From Pseudoalteromonas rhizosphaerae (GTDB lineage: Bacteria; Pseudomonadota; Gammaproteobacteria; Enterobacterales; Alteromonadaceae): a stretch of DNA of 64,000 nt. Under the pieces are notes generated by a model that had not been told where the DNA came from, searched no databases, and saw nothing but the letters and a program-made list of their open reading frames with translations. The stretch lies in assembly GCF_902498845.1 (NCBI RefSeq), contig NZ_CABVLM010000002.1, forward strand, positions 186,001-250,000, written 5' to 3'. Below are positions 57,514-64,000 of the stretch, piece by piece (within the stretch, counting starts at the first letter, position 1; every line of letters starts with the position of its first letter). The position numbers and the translations under genes were made by a program.

Positions 57514-57879
57514 TTTATAAAGGTCGAAAATTGCGCGAGGTAAACTTGCGCCTACGGGTTTGGCATCAATGTTTGAATTTGCGTAGGAGCCGGCTTTAGC
57601 CGCGAAAGATTTAAGTGATTTATTCACAAAGAGGTTAAGAGAGCGCTGCGCTTTAGAGATAAGTGAAGGGTATGTCTTCTCATTTACGCTCACGCGCCTA
57701 CGGGTTTGGCATCAATGTTTGAATTTGTGTAGGCGCGGCTTTATGCCGCGCGGTTGTATTGAGATGTTAGATTTTAGGTGGAGCTAGTCTTTGCCTTTAA
57801 CCTTTAACCTAGTACCTTTCACTTATCAGTGGTGAACATAACATTGGCTATATGCCGTAATAATTGCTTTGGAGGTTTT
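57514..57879. repeat. Intergenic repeat block, related to 46.1-46.3 kb
   Basis: No gene. Two copies of a CCTACGGGTTTGGCATCAATG segment (about 57552 and 57701) are each followed by TTTGAATTTG and a GTAGG...GGCTTTA...GCCGCG hairpin. A shared AATTGCGCGAGGTA and CACAAAGAGGTTAAGAGA link it to the block after secF. A GGAGG ribosome-binding site for the next gene is at 57871. Confidence 0.75.
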
Positions 57880-59307
57880 ATGAATAATCTACTATTTAAC
57901 GACTCTTTCATTAACGGTGGGTTTTACTCCACTGAAAAACATTTTAGTGTTGATGATCCCGCTACACAGCAAAGCATCATCATGGTAAGTGATATCGATG
58001 ATGATGGGGTTCATAAAGCCATCAACGCCGCTCACGGCGCATTTATTAAACTCAAAGCCACCAATGCCACAACGCGTAGTAATGTATTAATGCGTTGGTT
58101 TGAACTGGTTATGCAGCATAAACAAACCCTTGCAGAATTAATGACTAAAGAGCAAGGTAAACCATTAAAAGAAGCCCTTGGTGAAGTTGAATATGGGGCT
58201 GGGTTTATTAAGTGGTACGCAGAGCAAGCCAAACGTAGCTATGGTGATGTGATCCCCGCCACTGATGACAATCATCGTTTAACTAGTTTTAAACAGCCTA
58301 TTGGTGTGGTTGCAGGCATAACTCCTTGGAATTTTCCGATTGCTATGGTTACCCGTAAAGTTGCACCAGCCTATGCCGCTGGGTGTAGCTTTGTACTAAA
58401 ACCTTCGGAACATACACCTTTATGTGCTTTAGCATTGGCTTATTTGGCTGACCAAGCCGGTTTTGAAAAAGGCGCTTTTAATGTATTGCTCTCTGAAAAC
58501 GCTAAAATGGTGGGTGAGTTACTAACTGAATCTGAACTTGTTCGTAAGTTCACTTTTACCGGTTCAACGGGTGTAGGTAAGCAGTTACTTGCACAATGTG
58601 CCTCTACTATTAAGCGTACTTCAATGGAGCTTGGTGGTAACGCGCCGTTTATTATTTTTGATAATGCCGATTTGGATGAAGCGGTAACGGGCCTTATGGG
58701 GGCAAAATTTAGAAATGGTGGGCAAACTTGTGTCGCCGCTAACCGTATTTTTGTGCAGCGTAGCGTGCTTGATCAAGTTGTCGATAAATTAGCTAAAAAA
58801 GTTACAGCACTGAAAGTCGGTAATGGGCTTGATGACGCAACAGATATAGGGCCGTTGATTTATCCTAAAGCTAAGCAAAAAGTACAAGAGTTGGTTGCAG
58901 ATGCCAAAGCAAAAGGCGCAGTACAAATAGGTGATAATGTTGAGCTTGGTGGTAACTATCAAGCACCGCTTATTTTAAATGGGGTAACTGCGGAGATGGA
59001 CATTTACCATCAAGAAGTTTTTGGCCCGGTGGTGAGTATCATTGTATTTGATGAAGAGCCTGAAGTTTTAGCACTGGCCAACGATGTGCCTTATGGTTTA
59101 GCTGCTTATTTTTATAGCCAAGATTTGAAACAAATATACCGAGTGAGCGAAGCATTAGAGTACGGCATGGTAGGTATTAATGAAGGGTTAATATCAAACC
59201 CCGTCGCACCGTTCGGTGGGGTTAAGCAGTCAGGTCTTGGTCGCGAAGGTGGCCACCAAGGGCTCGACGAGTACCTCGAAGAAAAATATGTGTGTATGAA
59301 AATTTAG
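57880..59307 (+). CDS. gabD: NAD(P)-dependent aldehyde dehydrogenase, succinate-semialdehyde type
   Basis: About 475 residues from ATG 57880, chosen for GGAGG at 57871-57875; an in-frame ATG at 57829 lacks a site and conservation. ALDH hallmarks are TPWNFPIAMVTRKVAPAYAAG, FTGSTGVGKQL, MELGGNAPFIIFDNADLDEAV (Glu), NGGQTCVAANR (catalytic Cys) and APFGGVKQSGLGREGG. Overall it most resembles GabD-type enzymes, which oxidise succinate semialdehyde to succinate, but related aldehydes are possible. No gabT is adjacent. It appears monocistronic. Confidence 0.83.
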   Translation: MNNLLFNDSFINGGFYSTEKHFSVDDPATQQSIIMVSDIDDDGVHKAINAAHGAFIKLKATNATTRSNVLMRWFELVMQHKQTLAELMTKEQGKPLKEALGEVEYGAGFIKWYAEQAKRSYGDVIPATDDNHRLTSFKQPIGVVAGITPWNFPIAMVTRKVAPAYAAGCSFVLKPSEHTPLCALALAYLADQAGFEKGAFNVLLSENAKMVGELLTESELVRKFTFTGSTGVGKQLLAQCASTIKRTSMELGGNAPFIIFDNADLDEAVTGLMGAKFRNGGQTCVAANRIFVQRSVLDQVVDKLAKKVTALKVGNGLDDATDIGPLIYPKAKQKVQELVADAKAKGAVQIGDNVELGGNYQAPLILNGVTAEMDIYHQEVFGPVVSIIVFDEEPEVLALANDVPYGLAAYFYSQDLKQIYRVSEALEYGMVGINEGLISNPVAPFGGVKQSGLGREGGHQGLDEYLEEKYVCMKI

Positions 59308-59392
59308 CTTTAGAGCGGTAAGCTATAAGTTTTAAGCTGTCCGAGTGCTTTTTAAGTGTTGACATAATAATTAGCAACGCTCAAATTTTTTG
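59308..59392. other. Spacer with an inverted copy of the heptamer motif
   Basis: Just after the gabD stop, GAGCGGTAAGC is the reverse complement of the GCTTACCGCTT junction found in the array that follows, so it could pair with any array unit. AGCTATAAGTT-type text here is also found at 57440-57470. No other feature is seen. Confidence 0.6.
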
Positions 59393-59523
59393 GCTTACCG
59401 CTTACCGCTTACCGCTTACCGCTTACCGCTTACCGCTTACCGCTTACCGCTTACCGCTTACCGCTTACCGCTTACCGCTTACCGCTTACCGCTTACCGCT
59501 TACCGCTTACCGCTTACCGCTTA
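59393..59523 (+). repeat. Heptamer array, unit CGCTTAC (about 18-19 copies)
   Basis: A perfect tandem array of a 7-bp unit, different in sequence from the AGAACCT arrays but sharing the period and a GG per unit on the minus strand. It lies between gabD and the NagR-like operator of the hexosaminidase gene. The repetitive ORF it creates (about 65 codons) is an artefact of a period divisible into codons. Confidence 0.95.
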
Positions 59524-59541
59524 TTCCCTATTCTTTCAATT

Positions 59542-59559
59542 AATGATAGCGCTGTCATT
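59542..59559. promoter_or_regulatory. NagR-like operator upstream of the hexosaminidase gene
   Basis: AATGATAGCGCTGTCATT is an 18-base LacI-type palindrome centred on AGC|GCT with one mismatched pair. The same palindrome precedes the sugar transporter at 62410. It fits the NagR sites described for N-acetylglucosamine genes in Shewanella and relatives. Confidence 0.75.
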
Positions 59560-59655
59560 TTATCTTTTATATGATGGTGGTGAATAAATAATAATAAATA
59601 ACAGATTACGTGGGGGGAAATGCGTAGTCTTAGGGTATACAACGAGGAGAGAGCA

Positions 59656-62304
59656 ATGGATTTTAAAAAGCGAACTTTAGCGAGTTTGATCGCGATAATG
59701 CCATTAATGGCACAGGCGCAGTTTTCGCAAAATGAAGTGAACAACTTTGCCAAAGAAACCACCCTGACATTTGCTGTGGTTGATAACTTTCATAATAAAG
59801 CCGCTGGTTTTTTAGGGACAATTACATTAAACAACCAATCTGATGTTGCACTTCCAGCTGGTGAAAGTGACTGGCAGTTGTATATTCACTCAGTTCGTAA
59901 GATCAGTACTGAGCTAGTTGCGGGTTTAAATATTGAACACGTAAATGGCGATTTACACCGCATTACCCCAACTAAAAACTTTACAGGGTTAGCTTCAGGT
60001 AAAAGCTTAGTACTTGAGTTTGACGCTCAAGTTTGGGTGGTTGCTTATTCTGACTTTATGCCACGTGCTTTTTTTGTCTCTGGTGATAATAAACCGGCTA
60101 TTTTTGCAAATACTGACAGTGAAGATATGACCCAGTTTGTTGCACCGTTTGAGCGTGAAAATCAACTGCGCCGTTATAACGAGCCAAAAGATTTAACGGT
60201 ATTAGTCACCCCACAAGTGCGTTTTGAGCGTAATCAACAAACGACAAGTCAAGTATCGCAACAAGACGCATTAAAGCGGATCATTCCAAAGCCACAAAAA
60301 GTAGAGTTTAATCGCGGCACTGCGACACTTGATAGCAGCTGGCAGATCACTTTCCAAGGTCAGTTAAAGAACGAAGTCATGGTGTTTATGCAAGATTTGC
60401 AAGATGACTATGGCCTGACCTTAAAAGCCCAGCCAGATCACATCAAACTAGCAAAAGAAAAACTGATCAGCTTAAAAGTAAATCCACAGTTGGCCGATGG
60501 TAAATCAGAAAGTTACACTCTTGAAATAGATGACGATCGTATTGAAATTGTTGGTAGTGATAATGCCGGTGTATTCTATGCCATGCAGAGCTTACTTAAT
60601 CTACTCCCGGCAAATAGCCAAGGGACTGTAGACATTCCACAACTTGAGATTGAAGACAGCCCACGCTATGGCTGGCGTGGCATGCACTATGATAATGGCC
60701 GTAATTATCACGGTAAAGACGCTATGTTCAAATTGGTTGAGCAAATGGCGCGTTATAAAATGAATAAACTACATTGGCACTTTTCCGAAGATGAAGGTTG
60801 GCGCTTAGAAATTCCAGGATTACCAGAGTTAACTGATATTGGTGGTTATCGCTGTTTTGACCTTGAAGAAAGAGAATGTTTATTAACCCAGTTAGGCACC
60901 GGGCCATTTAAATCCGGCTCAGGTAACGGTTACTTAACTCGTAGTGAGTTTGTTGAATTATTAAAGTTTGCTAAAGACCGCCATATTCAAATCATTCCAG
61001 AAATTGAAGGGCCGGGGCATGCTCGCGCATCAATTAAAGCAATGGAAGCACGTTATCATAAGCTTGCCGATGAGGCGCAACGAGTAGCCAAAAATAAGCT
61101 TGTTAATAAAAAGAATGCGGGGAAAGAAACGCAGCAAGTCGATATCAGTGCTGCAACCCAGTATTTATTGAGTGATCCAAAAGACACCTCGGTTTATATG
61201 ACGGTGCAAAACTACAAAGATAACTCGATGAACGTATGCATGGATTCAACCTATGCTTTTTTAGATAAGGTTACCTACGAATTACAACAAATGTACCGCG
61301 AAGCCGGTGTGCAATTGACTAACTTACACTTTGGTGGCGATGAAGTGGGTGCCGGTTCATGGGTTGGCTCGCCAATATGCCAAGCAATGTTTGCCGATCC
61401 AAATAATGGTGTTGCCGGTGCAGCAGATCTTAAACCTTACTTTACACAACGTGTGGCCAAGTTACTTGAAAAACGCGGGATTTCGCCTGGCGCATGGGAA
61501 GACGGTTTAATGTATGACCAAACAAACCCATTTAAGCGCGACGAGTTTCCAAACAAAACCTTTACAGCAAACGTCTGGGACAATATTTGGGAGTGGGGTG
61601 TTGCAGACAGAGCTTATCGCCTTGCCAATGCTGGCTACCAAGTGATTCTATCGCATGGTACACACTTATACTTTGACCATCCTTATGAAGCTCACCCAGA
61701 AGAACGTGGGTATTATTGGGCAACTCGCTATACCGATACTAAAAAAGCATTTAATTATATGCCAGACGATGTGTATGCAAATGCCGATTACACCCGAACA
61801 CGGGAGCCGATAGATAACCTTGAAGCTTTAGTTGGTCGTCCACTACCAAAATTAGAAAAGCCAGAAAACATCTTAGGTATGCAAGGACAAGTTTGGTCTG
61901 AAACTATTCGAACCGAAGATCAAGTATTGGCAATGATATTCCCGCGTATTCTGTCTGTTGCTGAGCGTGCATGGCATAAAGCACCATGGGAAGGCGAGCA
62001 GGTTGATCGTAAAAGCCAAGAACAAGACTGGGCACAATTCTCTGCTGCAGTTGGTTTGAAAGAGCTTACTAAATTGGCCAATGCAGGCATAACTTTACAT
62101 TTGCCGGTACCTGGTGGCGTGATTAACAATGGTCAGCTTGAGGTTAATACGCCATTTACATATTTAAATACCGAGTATAGTTTAGATAATGGCGCGAGTT
62201 GGCAGCAATATACAGCTCCGATCAGTGTTTCTGAACAGCAGTCTGTAGCATTACGTAGTAGCTTAGATAGCAAACTAAAAAGCAGAATTACTCATATAAA
62301 TTAA
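59656..62304 (+). CDS. Secreted GH20 beta-N-acetylhexosaminidase (chitobiase)
   Basis: A family-20 glycosidase that releases GlcNAc from chitin oligosaccharides. ATG 59656 is chosen (GAGGAGAG before it), giving 882 residues; an in-frame ATG at 59620 adds 12. A signal peptide (cut after AQA, residue ~20) is followed by a CHB_HEX carbohydrate domain (about 30-180), a GH20b domain (about 220-330), the catalytic barrel (about 335-790) and a CHB_HEX_C beta-sandwich at the end. The catalytic Asp-Glu pair is in LHFGGDEVGAGSW. It is preceded by a NagR-like operator and followed by a terminator. Confidence 0.93.
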   Translation: MDFKKRTLASLIAIMPLMAQAQFSQNEVNNFAKETTLTFAVVDNFHNKAAGFLGTITLNNQSDVALPAGESDWQLYIHSVRKISTELVAGLNIEHVNGDLHRITPTKNFTGLASGKSLVLEFDAQVWVVAYSDFMPRAFFVSGDNKPAIFANTDSEDMTQFVAPFERENQLRRYNEPKDLTVLVTPQVRFERNQQTTSQVSQQDALKRIIPKPQKVEFNRGTATLDSSWQITFQGQLKNEVMVFMQDLQDDYGLTLKAQPDHIKLAKEKLISLKVNPQLADGKSESYTLEIDDDRIEIVGSDNAGVFYAMQSLLNLLPANSQGTVDIPQLEIEDSPRYGWRGMHYDNGRNYHGKDAMFKLVEQMARYKMNKLHWHFSEDEGWRLEIPGLPELTDIGGYRCFDLEERECLLTQLGTGPFKSGSGNGYLTRSEFVELLKFAKDRHIQIIPEIEGPGHARASIKAMEARYHKLADEAQRVAKNKLVNKKNAGKETQQVDISAATQYLLSDPKDTSVYMTVQNYKDNSMNVCMDSTYAFLDKVTYELQQMYREAGVQLTNLHFGGDEVGAGSWVGSPICQAMFADPNNGVAGAADLKPYFTQRVAKLLEKRGISPGAWEDGLMYDQTNPFKRDEFPNKTFTANVWDNIWEWGVADRAYRLANAGYQVILSHGTHLYFDHPYEAHPEERGYYWATRYTDTKKAFNYMPDDVYANADYTRTREPIDNLEALVGRPLPKLEKPENILGMQGQVWSETIRTEDQVLAMIFPRILSVAERAWHKAPWEGEQVDRKSQEQDWAQFSAAVGLKELTKLANAGITLHLPVPGGVINNGQLEVNTPFTYLNTEYSLDNGASWQQYTAPISVSEQQSVALRSSLDSKLKSRITHIN

Positions 62305-62329
62305 TATATTAGTAACTAATTACGTTTTG

Positions 62330-62355
62330 AAAGGGCCATAAAGGCCCTTTTTTGT
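62330..62355 (+). terminator. Terminator after the hexosaminidase gene
   Basis: Arms AAAGGGCC / GGCCCTTT with a 5-base loop and a run of T, 26 bases past the stop codon. Confidence 0.88.
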
Positions 62356-62409
62356 GCCGTTGTAAAATAAATTGTTACTAGTAATATGGCGGTAATTAAC
62401 GTAAAGTTT

Positions 62410-62427
62410 TATGGCAGCGCTGTCATT
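62410..62427. promoter_or_regulatory. NagR-like operator upstream of the sugar transporter
   Basis: TATGGCAGCGCTGTCATT shares the palindromic core with the site at 59542-59559, in the same orientation, about 133 bases before the transporter ATG. The two sites imply one GlcNAc-responsive regulator for both genes. Confidence 0.75.
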
Positions 62428-62559
62428 TTTGTTTCTACATTGTCATTTAAATGTCGCCAAGGTGTTATAAAATACAGCAACGCTAATCGTCGATTTAAGT
62501 TTTTTGAACTTAATTGCAATAAATAATTATAACGATAGCTCGCAACAAGAAGAAGTTTT

Positions 62560-63855
62560 ATGGAAGCCACAGTGTCAAAAATAAATAAACAAAGTAATTT
62601 TATACCCATGGCCATTGTTGCCACTTTATTTTTTATCCTAGGTTTTGCAACCTGGTTAAATGGTTCACTAATGCCATACTTAAAACAAGTATTACAGCTG
62701 AGTCCATTTCAAGCCTCACTGATTTTATTCTCGTTTTATATAGCGGTGACGTTTACTGCTGTACCGTCGGCGATGATCATTCGTAAAGTCGGTTATAAAA
62801 ATGGCATGGCACTCGGTATGGCAACCATGATGGTGGCAGGTTTATTATTTATTCCAGCTGCAAAAACTCAAGTGTTTGTGCTGTTTTTATTTGCGCAGTT
62901 GGTTATGGGGGCAGGGCAAACCTTGTTGCAAACTGCAGTTAACCCGTATGTTGTTCGGATTGGGCCTGAGGAATCGGCCGCAGCACGTGTCAGCATCATG
63001 GGGATATTGAATAAAGGCGCTGGCGTGATTGCGCCAATCGTATTTACAGCATTAATTCTAAGCGATTTCACCGGCCTTGTTGGTAAAGATTTATCACAAG
63101 CTGAAATTGATTCAATGGCAAATAGTTTAATTTATCCTTATTTAGGGTTAGCGCTATTTATTGGTGCATTGGCATTTGCAGTGACAAAAATGCCATTACC
63201 AGAGCTTATTGATGATGAGGAGCAAGGTGCTAAAGGACAAGTAAAAGAAGCACTTTCTCACCCAAGCCTAGCATTAGGTGTGGTTGCATTATTCGTTTAT
63301 GTAGCCGTAGAGGTTATTGCAGGCGATACCATTGGTACTTTTGCATTGTCGCTAGGTATTGAAAAATATAGTGTCATGACCTCTTATACCATGAGCTGCA
63401 TGGTGTTAGGTTATATAGTCGGTATTGTGCTTATTCCGCGTGTTATTTCGCAGCAAGCAGCGCTAAGTGTGTCTGCAATTTTAGGCTGTGTACTAACCCT
63501 TGCCGTGGTATTTAGCGATACTAGTTCAGTTGTGATCGCAACAGCGCTTGGTCTAGAAGTGCAATTACCAGATACACTATTGATGATAGCTGTGTTAGGA
63601 TTTGCTAATGCTATTGTATGGCCTGCGGTATGGCCGTTAGCGTTGTCTGGGTTAGGTAAATTAACCAGTGTTGGTTCTGGTCTGCTTGTAATGGGCATCG
63701 CCGGTGGGGCATTTGGTCCTCTATTTTGGGGTCTAGCAAGTGGTGGTGTGGATTCTGCCGCGGCTCAGCAGGGCGCTTATATCGTAATGTTACCTTGTTA
63801 TTTATTCATTCTTTTCTATGCTGTAAAAGGGCACAAGATGAAAAGCTGGAAATAA
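62560..63855 (+). CDS. nagP: Sugar MFS transporter, NagP/FucP type
   Basis: A 431-residue inner-membrane major-facilitator protein with about 12 helices. It has the FucP-family signatures FFILGFATWLNGSLMPYLKQVLQLSPFQASLILFSFY, GMALGMATMMVAGLLFIPAA and QTLLQTAVNPYVVRIGPEESAAARVSIMGILNKGAGVIAP. In Shewanella and relatives this subgroup (NagP) imports N-acetylglucosamine. The NagR-like operator and the adjacent chitobiase support that substrate here, though FucP-type sugars cannot be excluded from sequence alone. Confidence 0.85.
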   Translation: MEATVSKINKQSNFIPMAIVATLFFILGFATWLNGSLMPYLKQVLQLSPFQASLILFSFYIAVTFTAVPSAMIIRKVGYKNGMALGMATMMVAGLLFIPAAKTQVFVLFLFAQLVMGAGQTLLQTAVNPYVVRIGPEESAAARVSIMGILNKGAGVIAPIVFTALILSDFTGLVGKDLSQAEIDSMANSLIYPYLGLALFIGALAFAVTKMPLPELIDDEEQGAKGQVKEALSHPSLALGVVALFVYVAVEVIAGDTIGTFALSLGIEKYSVMTSYTMSCMVLGYIVGIVLIPRVISQQAALSVSAILGCVLTLAVVFSDTSSVVIATALGLEVQLPDTLLMIAVLGFANAIVWPAVWPLALSGLGKLTSVGSGLLVMGIAGGAFGPLFWGLASGGVDSAAAQQGAYIVMLPCYLFILFYAVKGHKMKSWK

Positions 63856-63894
63856 GATTAAAGTTGAAAGGTTCAAGGTAAAAGTTTAGCTTTG

Positions 63895-63937
63895 TAGAAC
63901 CTAGAACCTAGAACCTAGAACCTAGAACCTAGAACCT
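63895..63937 (+). repeat. Heptamer array, unit AGAACCT (about 6 copies)
   Basis: The fourth array of the same unit and orientation, 40 bases after the nagP stop. It is preceded by TTTGTAGAACC as at 51926. Confidence 0.95.
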
Positions 63938-63986
63938 GATTTTTGAAAAGAATTTCTATAATGTAGAAATAATCCCGTGTGTAATG

Positions 63987-64000
63987 CCACCGAAAGGTGG
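63987..64000. other. Hairpin at the window edge
   Basis: CCACC-GAAA-GGTGG is a tight stem with a GNRA-type loop, cut by the window end. It may be a terminator or part of a transcript whose remainder lies outside. Confidence 0.4.

Noticed and set aside
59390..59587. ORF with a perfect repeating heptapeptide-like pattern
   Set aside because: It is produced by the CGCTTAC tandem array itself, since a 7-bp unit read in codons repeats every seven residues. It has no ribosome-binding site or homologue that I recognise.

Overview
The window looks like a chromosomal segment of a marine gammaproteobacterium of the Alteromonadales, most likely Pseudoalteromonas. This rests on the housekeeping gene orders (queA-tgt-yajC-secD-secF; iscRSUA-hscBA-fdx; ppk-ppx beside a pst-phoU-pit block), the oversized PstC and PstA, a NagR-type chitin-sugar locus, and intergenic heptamer arrays. 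The genus is inferred from protein style, not from a search. No rRNA, tRNA, CRISPR array or intact transposase was seen.

Layout. 0.1-2.2 kb (minus): SlyD-type prolyl isomerase, an SDR and a lactonase-like amidohydrolase, tightly coupled. 2.2-8.1 kb: MltD-like lytic transglycosylase, an exported metallo-beta-lactamase-fold enzyme, ZapA with a small coiled-coil partner, RlmJ, a YbaY/META lipoprotein and a PhnA-like protein. 8.3-10.3 kb: EAL-HDOD signalling protein and a PqiA-like membrane protein. 10.4-17.0 kb: a copper/silver efflux operon (Met/His/Cys-rich exported protein, CusC, CusB with two fused CusF-like domains, CusA). 17.1-20.7 kb: an AT-rich accessory island with two copies of a ~105-bp palindromic REP-like element, a RAYT transposase remnant, a broken endonuclease V gene and two orphan toxin-tip/immunity pairs (YwqJ/YwqK-like and one with an Imm49-like partner).

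21.0-33.8 kb is a phosphate region: ppk-ppx with a Pho-box-like site, a GcvR-like ACT protein, pstC-pstA-pstB-phoU, then a DUF47 protein with a Pit transporter. OxyR follows, then a three-gene sigma/anti-sigma-like/coiled-coil operon (34.9-36.9 kb), a small membrane protein and a REC-REC-PAS-GGDEF-EAL protein. 40.1-45.6 kb carries queA, tgt, yajC, secD and secF. 45.7-46.5 kb is a gene-free repeat block. 46.6-51.8 kb holds a small lipoprotein, an EAL-CBS-GGDEF protein, a periplasmic solute-binding-like protein, SuhB and TrmJ. 52.1-57.4 kb is the complete Isc iron-sulfur assembly operon, with three IscR-type sites around a heptamer array. 57.9-63.9 kb has a succinate-semialdehyde-dehydrogenase-like enzyme, then a GH20 beta-hexosaminidase and a sugar MFS transporter, each preceded by a near-identical NagR-like palindrome.

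The most unusual features are the REP-like elements each preceding a 5'-truncated toxin tip with its immunity gene; heptamer arrays (AGAACCT at four sites, CGCTTAC at one) that all place GG every 7 bases on the minus strand; the duplicated IscR-site/promoter unit split by one such array; and the CusB-CusF-CusF fusion.
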